Shown here: piece by piece, positions 36,420-48,418 of the stretch
Layout of the letters: each line of letters opens with the position of its first letter
How positions within the stretch are numbered: position 1 is the first letter of the stretch
Assembly (NCBI GenBank): GCA_037179335.1
Contig: JAKZHN010000001.1
Location: 2,108,001 to 2,172,000 of the forward strand
DNA: 64,000 bases
Direction: 5' to 3'
DNA from: Cyclaneusma minus
Lineage: Eukaryota; Ascomycota; Leotiomycetes; Marthamycetales; Marthamycetaceae
The notes under the pieces: generated by a model
What the model saw: the letters and a program-made list of their open reading frames with translations, nothing else
Databases searched by the model: none
What the model was told of the DNA's origin: nothing
Translations under genes and position numbers: made by a program

Positions 36420-37154
36420 ATGTCTTCGTCGACTTTGCTACGAATGCTGTTTGACAGAAAGCCAGAATCGAATAAGTGAGTCCTTATCCTTAATGACCCG
36501 CATTGCTTCACTACAAGCAGCACAAGTAACTGACCAAGCCCAGCTGTGAACTCCCCAAAACCCAGAAAGAAATGGTCGAAAGAATCCTGAAAGGAAAGGG
36601 GAAACAAGCAAAGCTCGTCGCGCGGCGACCCCAGAACTGGAAGAGCACGGTCTTGGATCTCATCGCTTCCCCACCAGAATACGAGATTGCGAAGCCAGAC
36701 ATGAAAGCGCTACGCGAACGTCACGCAAAAGAGCTTGAATCGCAGAAGAAAAGGGAAGAAAGGCGGAAGAAGAGAGACATGATAAAGCGGAAGATGTCAA
36801 TATGAGAGTCGCAGTTACGCACCCAGGAGAGAAGGACACCGTGATGGAAGATGCTGCCGATGGTGCCGAGGAGAAAGAAGACGAAGAAGATTTCGACTAC
36901 GCCAAAGCTGCTTCCGTGCTGTATGCCAAGAAGGATAAGGACGACAAGCGAGAAAGCAAGAAGCAGAAGGAGTTCGATCCCCATAGCAGGAGCGCAGATG
37001 GTGAACGACCTGGCCATCGTCACTGAAGCTGTGAGCCGAGATGAGTCTGTCCATAGAGAGAAGCAGAGCAATGAAGACCTCGAGGTGGAGGGAAATTGAG
37101 ATCGCTGGTGAGAGGAAGTGGGGCAAGGAGGAACTCGAGATGGCTGGAGTTTGA
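36420..37154 (+). pseudogene. MGGA-family member 5, frame-decayed
   Basis: Exon 1 at 36420-36475 (MSSSTLLRMLFDRKPESN) and a GTGAGTCCTTATCC donor are typical of the family. The intron ends CCCAG at 36543, and exon 2 reads CELPKTQKEMVERILKGKGK and on through a basic region to a stop at 36803-36805. Sequence that looks coding continues beyond this stop in other frames: EEDFDYAKAASVLYAKKDK (frame of 36802) and the family tail QMVNDLAIVTEAVSRDESV then NEDLEVEGN (frame ending 37099). A second tail-like end, EELEMAGV, stops at 37154 in yet another frame. At least two frameshifts are needed to link them, so this copy is probably dead. A short protein ending at 36805 is possible. Confidence 0.65.
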
Positions 37155-38342
37155 ATAGCTGTGGGAGAGACCGCAATGACTCCCAAGAGACACAACCTGG
37201 GTAGTTGAAAATACTGGACTTCGGTCCAGACACAAAGGACATATATCAAAACTCCTTTGGAGTTGTAGGACTGAAATCAAGCCTAAATCAAATATCAATA
37301 AAACACACCAGGCCTAGAAGCTTCCCAGGAATAACCGCGTAACTGATGTGAGATGATACTAGTCTTGCCTGCTTATATACAGCATCCTTTTACCACTCCC
37401 TCATCGATTGTAAAGTCCGTGTCGCATCGTACACCGATCCGGCTCGCTCAAGATCATGGCGCAAGTAAGGAAGACTAATGTAGGTGATTTGAGACACTAG
37501 GGGGGCCGGTCAGCTGGGTAATGTCCTGAGCGTTGTGGGAATAAGGAGTCACGCGGTAAATTATCAGCGTGATGAGTGCCTCTGCTGCCTAGCAATTGTG
37601 TTTTGGTGAAGGGCGTAGTTCTTGGGGCAAACCGATTGAAAGACGCAATTATGTCTACCTCTCGGATGGTTTCGATCTTGCCCGGTAAACGAAACTAACA
37701 ACATCTTCGAGTTTTGGACCATTCCAGATCTCTCTCTCTCTCACAAAAAAAGGCCTAAAAAATACGCAACAAAAGCAAAAAAACAGTACATACGCCCCAG
37801 CCAGACCCGTCTTAGGAGCTGCGACACTTTATTTTCTTTTTGCTTTCCCAGTAAAGCGTACCGAACCTGGGCACTTGTCTCTTTAGCCATGGAATTAAAC
37901 ATACACCGAAGTGCAGAAACCATTGCGCTAAAGAGCCCATAACCACTTATGAGAATACAGTTGGATTTTTTGGCTCTTGACCCACGGCCCACCCCCTTTT
38001 GCAGCTAAGCGAGAATCTGCCTCCAGCCACGGTGGTCCTGACAAAGCCGCACCGCTGCACTTGGGGGAGCTTGATGACATTTGTCACTTTGAGATAATAA
38101 ACCATTTCCCACGCCATTTGCCTCAAACTTCGGACTCCACGCCCATCTTGCTTCACATTATCGCCTCCTCGATCCTCGGAGCCGTCCCCTTGACCAACCT
38201 CACCACCACCCCTTGCGGCACCTTCTTCTTCCCCAACGCAACAAAGTCAGTCTTTTCTTGTGATCACCCCGCGCGCAAACCTTCCAGGTCGCTGATTCAT
38301 CTTTACAGCCTCACTGGACCTGAGCCTCCGTCTGCCTTCACA
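37155..38342. other. Intergenic region between MGGA members 5 and 6
   Basis: The left edge (37200-37290) shares a 3' flank with member 3 (20970-21020): GGTC(T/C)AGA.ACA, then GGAGTTGTAGGACT. The right part (37980-38340) is the promoter and leader of member 6. The ORFs here have no family features. Confidence 0.5.
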
Positions 38343-39011
38343 ATGGAAACGTCGCATTCGTCTGCCATGGAGATGGAGATCGAGCCCAACACTGAAGAGT
38401 GAGTCCTCGTTCATGACGCGGCCCTCTGCTTCACCCACCATAGCCAGCGCAAGCAACTGACTCGGATCTGCAGGAGCGGCCTCAATCTGAGCTCTTTTTC
38501 CTCCCGCGATGCCGTTATTCCGAACGAGGCAAGCTTTTGACATCGACAACCACATGAGGATCCGGCAACTGACATCCCATAGGTACCTTCACCACAGGAA
38601 CCGCATTTGACGTATGCCGAATGGGAGGAGCAAGCCGAGGAATTGCGCAGCCAAGCTATCAAGGACAAGCTCGATGCTCCAGCCGCAGCATATGCCTTAG
38701 AATATGCTGAGAAAGCGGAGAAAGTGGCTGAGTACTACAAGCAAAAGGTGCAGAATGCGGAGCGCGACTTGAAAGAAGCCTATGCTTTCAAGAAAGCATA
38801 CCATGAACAAGCCCGCAAGAAAGAGTCCGAGTCCAGGGCACAGGAGAGCGGAAAGAAGGGGCTTGGCGCCGAGGAAGTGAATAAGCTGAGGAGAAAGGAG
38901 AAGCTGAAGAAGCGAGTCCAGAGAAGCGCGGTGGATCAGTTGGTGGATGCTACAGAGACTCTTACTCTTGAGAAGAAGAAGGAGAATGAGGAGGAGATGG
39001 GTGGGGTTTGA
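38343..39011 (+). CDS. MGGA-family member 6, with a GC-AG intron
   Basis: Three exons, 38343-38398, 38474-38528 and 38583-39011, give 179 residues. Exon 1 (METSHSSAMEMEIEPNTE) ends with the family's split GA|G codon at a GTGAGTCCTCGTTC donor. Intron 2 uses GC rather than GT (GAG|GCAAGC) and ends CCATAG; reading through would stop four codons later. The last exon is rich in Ala, Glu and Lys and predicted helical (AAYALEYAEKAEKVAEYYKQK, read as two adjoining halves). It ends with AVDQLVDATETLTLEKKKEN and EEEMGGV. Intact and probably functional as a coiled-coil protein; role unknown. Confidence 0.82.
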
Positions 39012-39468
39012 GGGGGAGGTCGTGAGGGACTTGGGAGATACTATGGTGGCTTAGGGAGAGGTTGGGCCTAGCAAAACTTGAGCGATCGGAAAATGGGAAT
39101 GACTGCGTTGATTTTCACTTTTCACGACATACAAAGTTGATGTTGACAGGCACGGAGCTGGTCTAGATACAGAACCTTTGCTTGATGGCTGCCAACTCTG
39201 CATAGCAGAATGAATTTGTGGTCGCACAATAGACAGGCCTCGTGATGTGAGTTTCAGAGCTCAACATGAACACACGGTAGGTATCATTGAGCTAGTCGCC
39301 AATAGGAACATGGACACGAATAGCTAGGGAAAGAGGTCAAAATGTTGATTTGAAAAGCATTGCATGCAAGGGTATTTCATTTGCTCCGCTGTACCCGTAC
39401 TCCAAACTCCATTTCCATAACTCCCCAATGACCATTGATCTGAGATGCCACCCTTAACCTCGACCGAA
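39012..39468. other. Intergenic region between convergent genes
   Basis: 3' flanks of MGGA member 6 and the Rtf2 gene. GTCTAGATACAGAACC at 39159-39174 resembles the flank of member 3 near 20977. Nothing else recognised. Confidence 0.5.
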
Positions 39469-40524
39469 TCATCGCTTCGAAGGTACAGTAAAGCCTCTCG
39501 TCATGAAATCGCTGTTTGCGTGCTTGGCACTGTCGATGTTGCTAGAGCTCTTAAACAAGCTCTTCAAGTTATCGTTCATGCCCATCTTGCGGCGCTTGTT
39601 AAGCTGCTCCTGCTCCATAAGTACTTTCTCCGTAAGCGAAGCAGTAGAAGCATTCTTGATTCCCGAAGATGAAGCACTTTTTGAGGCCCGGTCATCATTC
39701 TGTTTGGGCTTGACTTCACCATTAATCTTTGCGTCCGGTCTGGCGGGCTTCTCTGCATCCGCCAGAGATTTCTTTTCCACAGATGGTTCGGTCGAGGACA
39801 CATCTGTTCTGTTGGTAGCAGCAGTTGGTTCAACATCCGCATGCTGCTTCTTGCGCTTCTTGCTTCCGGGGGCTTTCTTCAGAGAATGCGTAAGACCCGA
39901 CTCCTTGAGCTTGGTCGCCCTAGCTGCCAGACGTGAGATATCGGCTTTCGATGTAGGGAGAATAGGAATAATATTTTCCGCCGTGTAAGGCTCGTTGCAT
40001 TCAAGACAAGCCTCACTCGCCACCTCCTTAATCGCAGCTTGCGAAAAAGCATGGCCGCAAGGAACCAGGTAAACAGCTTTCGTATGTGCGCCCAATTCCT
40101 TGCTCGTTACTGGACATATGCGCTTTTCCTCCTTCGAGCTGACATCTTTTTCAGTGCGGAACTTGACTTCAACAATGTCGCGTAGTCCTTGGATTCGTCC
40201 GCCAAGGACTTCGTTGTCGGCGTCTTTGGGGGGCGAGTCGGAGCGGGGGAGGAGGTGTTCGATTATGGCGTCTTTGTTGTAGAGCATGCCCGAGCTGTCG
40301 GAGACGATGGGGGCGGTAAGGGGGAGGTTGGAGAGAGGACATGTTGTCCAGGCGTGGGTTTGCGCTTCGATTAGACCGGCTTTCACTTCTGAGGCGTTGG
40401 GGTTGCGGGCAGCTTCTTTGACGAGCTCGCGCCTTTTCGGGATGCTGCAGAGTGTGTTAGTAACTATTACAGCTGGGACAGGAACAAAGGAAAGCAGTAC
40501 TGACCTGCCACCGTCATTACCCAT
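39469..40524 (-). CDS. rtf2: Replication termination factor 2 (Rtf2 family)
   Basis: Exons 40524-40505 and 40444-39469, joined in phase 2 across a 60-base GTCAGT...TGCAG intron, give 331 residues. Splicing yields the family start MGNDGGSIPKRRELVKEA, while the unspliced frame does not, which fixes the intron. Two RING-like treble-clef blocks follow: TCPLSNLPLTAPIVSDSSG with LYNKDAIIEHLL, and ICPVTSKELG with LVPCGHAFS and ACLECNEPY. The C-terminal third is Lys/Ser-rich and disordered, ending FTVPSKR. In fission yeast Rtf2 stabilises paused replication forks at the site-specific barrier; homologues associate with the replisome and spliceosome. Length and motif order fit well. Transcribed divergently from TOR. 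Confidence 0.93.
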   Translation of the reverse strand: MGNDGGRSVLLSFVPVPAVIVTNTLCSIPKRRELVKEAARNPNASEVKAGLIEAQTHAWTTCPLSNLPLTAPIVSDSSGMLYNKDAIIEHLLPRSDSPPKDADNEVLGGRIQGLRDIVEVKFRTEKDVSSKEEKRICPVTSKELGAHTKAVYLVPCGHAFSQAAIKEVASEACLECNEPYTAENIIPILPTSKADISRLAARATKLKESGLTHSLKKAPGSKKRKKQHADVEPTAATNRTDVSSTEPSVEKKSLADAEKPARPDAKINGEVKPKQNDDRASKSASSSGIKNASTASLTEKVLMEQEQLNKRRKMGMNDNLKSLFKSSSNIDSAKHANSDFMTRGFTVPSKR

Positions 40525-40871
40525 GGTGAAGATGGGTGAAGATGTGTCGAGAAAATAATGACTGGGCAGAGATAATCTGACGTCCAGATGAACTGTCCAG
40601 CGCCACATGTGGGTGCAGGATGTCAGAATAAGCTTTACGCGGCCCGCCAGTTCATCCGAGCGGCGCTAGTGCTGTAGCTCGGCACATGCCATCACAAGAC
40701 CCATATGAGCTTGACCATCACAACGTCCGAATTCTCTCAACGGCTCCGGAAACAAATTCAACACGCGCTAATCCCGGCAGCAGCTCAAGGAAGTGAAGAT
40801 TCAATCCGCCCTCTGATATGGGGAGTTCTGCCTGTTGTTAGGTTGGCGAAAGACCAACGCGCCCGGCAAAC
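40525..40871. other. Divergent promoter between Rtf2 and TOR genes
   Basis: 347 bases separating two conserved genes in head-to-head orientation. The short plus ORF at 40705-40902 overlaps the TOR start in another frame and is not supported. Confidence 0.6.
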
Positions 40872-43800
40872 ATGTCTCAGCAACAGTTTGAGGCCAGCTT
40901 GAACCGCCTGATCGTTGATCTGCGGTCGCGGTGAGCTGTGATCGTGATGGTGGACCAGAGTGCCTGTACTGACCCTGAATTAGGCAAAATGAGGTCCAGA
41001 GGAGAGCAGCTTATGAGCTGGCCGAACTGGCTGCTGTTGCTGCACGAGGTAGATGCTCCGCCAGCGACGATGTGAGCGGCCGACTACCCAGTAGCTAATT
41101 CCAATTTCTATAGATCTTCCGGCCGACAAGTTCACCGACTTCTGGAACCTGATCAATACGAAGGTCGCCGCACTCATCACCCATAGCGCGGATGCAGGCG
41201 ATCGACTTGGCGGCATCATGGCTCTCGACCAGCTCATTGACGTTGAGGCTGTCGACTCCTCCCAGAAGACTACCCGCTACACACAATCTCTGCGAACCGT
41301 TCTCAGGGGCAAGGACTACACCGCAATGATTCCGGCAGCAGAGGCGTTGGGAAAGCTCACGCGACCAGGAGGAGCTATCGTATCAGAGCTTGTTCAAGCA
41401 GAAGTCAAGACAGCCCTCGAATGGCTACAGTCTGATCGGGTGGAGGAGAGGCGTTACAGCGCCGTGCTCATACTTCGAGAGATTGGCCGCAACTCGCCGA
41501 CTTTGATGTACGAGTACGTCGGCCACGTTTTCGACCAAATATGGGTAGCACTACGCGACCCCAAACATCTGATTCGATCGACCGCAGGTCAGGCCATCAG
41601 CGCTTGCTTCCAAATCATCCGCGAAAGAGATCAGGGGTATCGTACAAAATGGCAGAAGCAGGTCTACGATGAGGCCGTCAATGGCATCCGACTCAATACA
41701 CTCGAGTCTGTCCACGGTAGTCTCCTCGTCTTCAAGGAGCTACTACTCCAGGGAGGCATGTTCATGCGCGAACACTATCAGGAGGTCTGCGAAATTGTCT
41801 ACCGTCATAGAGACCACAAGGAACCTGTAATCCGCAAGATGGTGGTGCAGCTCATACCCGACTTGGCCATCTATAACCCAGCCGACTTTGCGGCGACTTA
41901 TTTGCACAAGTTTATGGTTTTCCTGACTGGACTCCTCAAGAAGGACAAGGACAGGAACGAGGCCTTCCTAGCCATCGGAAATGTTGCCAATGCCGTGAAG
42001 AGTGCTATCGGCCAATATCTCGATGGAGTGCTCGTCCATGTTACCGAGGGTCTCAGTGCGAGATCACGCAAACTTGGAAGTGTCGACGCGGTATTCGACT
42101 GCATCAGCAGACTCGCTGCAGCTGTTGGCCAGACCTTGAGCAAGTACATGCCGACGCTTCTGCCGCCGATTTTTGCTTGCGATCTCACCCCGAAATTGAC
42201 ACAAGCACTGGTGGATATGGCATTCTACATTCCCCCTATCAAGCCTGTAATCCAAGAAAGGCTACTCAACATGCTGAGCAAGGTCCTTTGCGGCCAGCCT
42301 TTCAAACCCCTCGGGGCCCCGACACACAACGAGATCTCAGCTGCACCAGTACTTCAGCCAGATCCTAGAAACCCTCAGGCTTACGAGGCGCGACAAAATG
42401 AGATCAAGCTGGCTCTGAATACGCTCGGCAGCTTTGACTTCTCCGGTCACGTCCTGAACGAATTCGTCAGAGATGTTGCCATCAAATATGTCGAAGATGA
42501 TAACCCCCAGATTCGAGAGGCGGCGGCGTTGACATGCTGTCAGCTCTTCGTGCGCGATCCGATTGTTAACCAAACTAGTTACCACGCAATACAGATCGTC
42601 AGCGAAGTCATCGAGAAACTACTCACCGTTGGTATCGCAGATCCAGTACCCGAAATCCGCAAAACAGTGCTTGCTGCGCTCGACGAACGATTCGATCGAC
42701 ATCTGGCCAAGGCCGAGAACATCCGTACACTGTTCCTCGCACTGAACGACGAAGTCTTTGCGAACCGAGAAGTGGCCATCGCCATCATCGGACGTCTCAT
42801 GCATGTCAATCCCGCATACGTTGTTCCATCACTACGCAAAGTCCTAATCCAGATGTTGACACAACTCGAATTCTCAGACGTCGCTCGCAACAAGGAGGAA
42901 AGCGCGAAACTGCTAAGTCTACTCGTTCAAAATTCCCAACGGCTCATCAAACCCTACGTTGAGCCGATGATTACTGTTCTTCTTCCAAAAGCTTCGGATC
43001 CAAGTGCAACTGTAGCATCAACTGTTATGAAGGCGATTGGCGAACTGTCTGTCGTTGGAGGGGAAGACATGATTCCATACATCGACAAGCTGATGCCAAT
43101 CATCATCGATGCTCTTCAAGACCAAGGCTCCTCTATCAAGCGAGAGGCAGCTCTACGAACACTAGGTCAACTTGCCAGCAGTTCTGGCTATGTGATCAAG
43201 CCGTACCTTGAATACCCCCGTCTAAGTAAAGCTTTGCAAAATCTCGTCAGCAGAGAACCCAAGAATGGTCCACTTCGCCAAGAAACCATAAAGTTAATGG
43301 GAATACTTGGTGCACTGGATCCTTACAGGCACCAAGTGAGTATTTACGTACCTAACTTTTCTTGGATGGAAATGGTAAATGCATTTGCAGGAATCATCAA
43401 TACTGACAAACCACTCAAGCAAGTCGAAGAGACTTCACCAGAAATGCAACTGCGCAATGAAGCCGATCACATGACCGATATTTCCCTCATGATGACAGGT
43501 CTTACTCCCTCCAACAAGGAGTACTACCCTACGGTTGTCATCAATGCCCTCCTCAACATCCTGAAAGACCCAGGATTAACAACTCATCACGCCACAGTCG
43601 TTGATGCCATCATGAACATATTCAGGACTCTAGGTCTAGAATGCGTATCCTTCCTCGAGAAGATCGTCCCTGCGTTTATTGGTGTCATCAAATCGTCTCC
43701 AACCAAGGATCTGGACGGATACTTCAATCAGCTATCTCACCTAGTTTCCATTGTCCGCCAGCATATTCGAACCTTCTTGCCGGAGATTGTGGCGGTCTTG

Positions 43801-46800
43801 GAGGAGTATTGGAACTTAACGCCCACTCTTCAAACGACTATACTCAACCTTGTGGAAGCGATATCTAGGTCTCTGGAGGGCGAGTTCAAGATCTATCTTG
43901 CGCCCTTATTGCCCCACATGCTAGGCGTGCTCGAGAGGGATACTTCTTCCGCAAAGACGCCATCTGAGCGAATTCTTCATGCGTTCCTGGTTTTTGGCTC
44001 AAGCGCCGAGGAATACATGCATCTCATTGTGCCCATCATCGTTAAAGTCTTTGAGAAGCCCCAGAATCCCCCACGGCTCCGCCGGCTTGCCATCGAGACC
44101 ATCGGCAAGATTTCTCGTCAAGTCAATCTCACAGACTACGCATCGAAGATAATCCACCCCCTCTCCAGGGTTTTGGCTAGCAATGACGCCGGCCTGAGAG
44201 CGGCTGCTATGGACACACTTTGCGCCCTCATATTTCAGTTAGGCAGAGAGTACCTGCATTTCGTAGGCACAATCAAGAAAGTAATGACAGCCAACCAAAT
44301 TACGCACGCCAACTATGAGCTTCTGGTGAACAAACTACAAAAGGGGGAGGACCTACCACAGGATCTGAGCCCTGAAGAGCGATACAACAATATAGCGGAA
44401 GACGCTCCGTTCCAGGATTTTGGCGCTCGCAAGCTCGATTCGAATCCCGTCCACCTGGAAGGCGCCTGGGATGCCCATGGAAAATCAACCCGGGAAGATT
44501 GGGAGGAGTGGATGAGACGTTTCAGTGTCACACTCTTAATGGAATCGCCGAATCACGCTTTACGAGCTTGCGCGACTCTTGCTAGTACCTTCCAGCCACT
44601 TGCGAGGGAACTGTTCAACTCGGCCTTTGTTGCTTGCTGGGGTGAACTATACGTAAAGTATCAGGTACGTGGCCCTGCCTCTATTCTATCTTTGCAAATC
44701 TAACATACTATAGGAGGACCTTATTGCCAACGTGGAACTTGCCATTCGCTCACCGCACGTTACTCCTGATATTCTCAGCATCCTGCTCAACCTTGCCGAG
44801 TTTATGGAGCACGATGACAAGGCTTTGCCAATCGACATCCGGATTCTGGGTCGAGAAGCGGGCAGATGTCACGCGTATGCAAAAGCGCTGCATTACAAGG
44901 AACTGGAATTCTTGCAAGATCAAAGCGGTGGCGCTGTGGAGGCTCTGATTGTCATCAACAATCAACTCCAGCAATACGATGCTGCAATTGGTATTCTGCG
45001 AAAAGCTCAAGGCTACGCCGATGGTATTACACTGCGAGAAACCTGGTTCGAGAAGTTGGAGCGCTGGGAGGAAGCTCTCGAGTTCTACAAGAAACGCGAG
45101 GAAGAGCTTGATCCTGATAGGGCTCCGAGCGGTGAAGCCTTCGAGATCTTGATGGGTAAAATGCGATGTCTCCACGCCCTTGGCGAGTGGGATGCGTTGT
45201 CTGCCCTTACTCAAGAGAAATGGCACACCTCGAACATTGAGATCCAGCGCAAGCTCGCACCATTAGGAGCTGCAGCTGCCTGGAGTCTCGGAAAGTGGGA
45301 ACTTGTGGACGATTACCTGGCCATCTTGAAGGAGAACTCTCCCGATCGCTCATTCTTCGGTGCAATTCTATCGCTCCACCGAAATCAATTCCGAGAGACC
45401 ACCATGTTTGTGCAGAAAGCCCGAGAAGCTCTCGATACCGAGTTGAGCGCTCTTGTCACTGAATCGTACAACCGCGCATACACCGTCGTCGTTCGCGTCC
45501 AGATGCTTGCGGAGCTGGAGGAGCTGATTGTGTACAAGCAGAATCACGGCAACCCTTCCAAGCAAGCAACGATGCGCCGAACTTGGGAGACACGTTTGCT
45601 TGGCTGCCAAAGGAACGTCGAAGTTTGGCAGAGGATGTTGAGACTCCGTAGCCTGGTCCTTACGCCCAAAGAGAACTCGGAAATGTGGATCAAGTTCGCC
45701 AACTTGTGCAGAAAGTCTGGTCGCATAGGACTGGCCGAGAAGTCATTGACTTCGTTGATTGGCAGTGATGAGTCTCTCGATTCAGTCTTGCCTAGAGATG
45801 GTTCCAACAGCCCCATCGACACCAGACATATCGCACCTCCCGTCTACTATGCTATCCTCAAATTCCATTGGACCATCGGAAGGCAAAGTGCAGCTCTTAG
45901 AGGTCTTCAAGAATTTACCAGGGATTTGAATGAGCATCTCCAAAGCACACAGATAGCTGCCCATGGTTTCGAAACCAATGGCATCAATCCTGCGAATGCA
46001 TTGTCGTACAATGGAATGCACGGCCATAGCTCGGCAGCCGCACTCAACTCAAAGGCCTTGGCCGACCAGGCGAAGCTTCTGTCCAAGTGCTACTTGAAGC
46101 AGGGCGAGTGGCATGTTGCTCTTAACCGGGGTAACTGGCGCCATAATAGGAGAGAGATCTTGGAATCCTACTCCAACGCCACTAAATTCAATCCCGAATG
46201 GTACAGAGCTTGGCATGCTTGGGCATTGGCAAACTTTGAAATCGTCCAGTCGTCAACTGGTCCGAACGGACACGAGCGTGGTGATCAAGTTGTCATGCAA
46301 TACGTGATCCCTGCCGTGCGAGGCTTTTTCAAATCTATCGCGCTGTCCGAGGGAAGCTCATTGCAAGATACTCTTCGCTTGCTCACGTTGTGGTTTGCAC
46401 ACGGAGGAAGCCCCGAAGTCAATTCTTCCATCACCGAAGGCTTCGCCTCTGTCAGTATTGATACATGGCTGGAAGTCATTCCTCAGCTCATTGCCCGCAT
46501 CAACCAGCCGAACCCCCGCGTTCGCCAGTCAATTCACAATCTCCTGTCTGATGTCGGACGTGCCCATCCTCAAGCTTTGGTCTATTCCCTGACTGTTGCA
46601 ATGAAGTCGGGTCAGAACACCAAGCGAGGTGCCTCTGCTAGCAAGATCATGGAGAGCATGCGGTCACACTCTGCGAAACTAGTGGAGCAAGCTGATGTCG
46701 TCAGTCATGAACTGATCAGAGTTGCTGTTCTATGGCATGAGCTCTGGCACGAAGGTCTTGAAGAGGCATCGAGGTTGTATTTCGGTGACCACAACATTGA

Positions 46801-48418
46801 GGGCATGTTTGCTACTCTGGCACCGCTTCATGAGCAACTTGACAAAGGCCCTGAAACACTCCGAGAAGTGTCCTTTGCGCAGACGTTTGGTCGTGATCTA
46901 TGCGAAGCTCGAGAGTGGTGCCAATCTTACCAGCGCAGTCGAGATGTCAGCGATCTCAACCAAGCCTGGGACCTGTACTACCAAGTTTTCAGGAGAATTG
47001 CTCGACAGATTCCCCAGATCACCAGCCTTGAGCTGGCTTACGTCTCACCAAGGTTGCTCAAAGCCGAGGACTTGGACTTGGCCGTACCGGGTACATACCA
47101 AAGTGGAAAGGAGGTCATCCGCATTATGTCTTTCGAAAGCAACTTCGCTGTCATTACTTCCAAGCAGCGACCTAGGAAGTTGGCCATGCATGGCAGTGAT
47201 GGCATAGCCTACTCTTTCTTGCTGAAGGGCCACGAAGACTTACGTCAAGATGAGCGTGTGATGCAATTGTTCGGATTGTGCAACACGCTCTTGGCAACTG
47301 ATACCGAATCGTTCAAGAGACATCTGAGCATCCAGAGGTTCCCTGCCATTCCTCTGTCCCAGAATTCTGGACTCTTGGGCTGGGTGCCAAACAGTGATAC
47401 TCTGCACGTCCTGATTCGCGAATACAGGGAGTCGAGGAAGATCCTGCTCAACATCGAACATCGTATCATGTTACAGATGGCGCCAGATTATGACAATCTG
47501 ACCTTGATGCAAAAGGTCGAAGTCTTCGGCTACGCTCTTGACAACACCACTGGTCAAGATCTCTACCGTGTCTTGTGGCTCAAGAGTAAGAGCTCAGAGG
47601 CTTGGTTGGAGCGACGCACTAACTACACCCGCTCTCTGGGTGTAATGTCCATCGTCGGCTACATTCTCGGACTCGGCGACAGACATCCTTCGAACTTGAT
47701 GTTGGACAGGATTACTGGCAAGATCATCCACATCGATTTCGGTGACTGTTTCGAGATTGCAATGCATCGCGAGAAATACCCTGAGAGGGTGCCTTTCCGC
47801 TTGACCAGAATGTTGACCTATGCTATGGAAGTTAGCAATATTGAGGGCAGCTTCAGGATTACTTGTGAGAACGTGATGAGAGTCGTCCGGGACAACAAGG
47901 AGTCACTCATGGCTGTCCTGGAAGCGGTAAGATTATCCCACTTATTCCGCCCACATACAAGTATCCAACTAACAAATTTCCAGTTCATCCACGATCCCCT
48001 CCTCAACTGGCGCCTCACAACCCCCATCTCCCCCGAAGCCCCCGGCATAGCCGTCCCTCAGCGCCGCAGCACCCTTGCCGAATCCTCACGCCGCCCCTCC
48101 ATCATGGGCGCCGACCCCGCCACCGCCGAGCTCATGGTGCAAGACCCCAGCGCCCTCGCCGGCGGTCCTCCCTCCTCCCGTCCTCGCGCCCGCACAAATT
48201 CGATTTCTTACGGCAACGAAGAAGCCCAGGAAGGGGCGGAAATACAGAATGAAAGGGCTGTGCAGGTGCTGAATAGGGTCAAGGAGAAGCTAACGGGACA
48301 TGACTTTAATCCGAAGGAGGAGTTGACGCATATTGTGCAGGTGGATAAGCTGCTTAATGAGGCGACGAAGCTGGAGAATTTGTGTCAGCATTATATTGGT
48401 TGGTGTAGCTTCTGGTAG
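40872..48418 (+). CDS. tor: TOR serine/threonine kinase (PIKK family)
   Basis: Six exons: 40872-40930, 40984-41048, 41114-43335, 43420-44664, 44714-47926 and 47984-48418; about 2412 residues, the usual TOR length. TOR is the catalytic core of TORC1/TORC2 and links nutrients to growth. The N-terminal half (to about 1200) is HEAT-repeat helices. A FAT region follows, then an FRB domain near 1860-1960 with LEEASRLYF and LNQAWDLYYQVFRRI. The Ser (about 1883) and Trp that contact rapamycin-FKBP12 are present, so the protein should be rapamycin-sensitive. The kinase domain has GHEDLRQDERVMQLF, the catalytic loop GLGDRHPSNLML (about 2186) and IHIDFGDCFE (about 2205). The FATC end is HYIGWCSFW. Start chosen because exons 1 and 2 splice into a TOR-like N-terminus (MSQQQFEASLNRL). 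Only one TOR gene is in the window. Confidence 0.95.
43336..43419 (+). other. 84-base stop-free intron in the TOR gene
   Basis: GTGAGT donor, CTAAC and CTGAC branch candidates, CTCAAG acceptor. Length is a multiple of three and there is no in-frame stop, so retention would add 28 residues. Removal gives DPYRHQ-QVEETSPE, the spacing I expect in other fungal TORs. Confidence 0.8.
47927..47983 (+). other. 57-base stop-free intron in the TOR gene
   Basis: GTAAGA donor, CAACTAACA branch site, TTCCAG acceptor. A multiple of three with no stop. Removal gives LMAVLEA-FIHDPLLNWRL, the standard kinase-end sequence; retention would insert 19 residues. Confidence 0.88.

Noticed and set aside
43336..43390. 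Shorter TOR intron ending at TTTGCAG (43390)
   Set aside because: 55 bases would shift the reading frame of the remaining conserved protein; the CTCAAG acceptor at 43419 keeps it.
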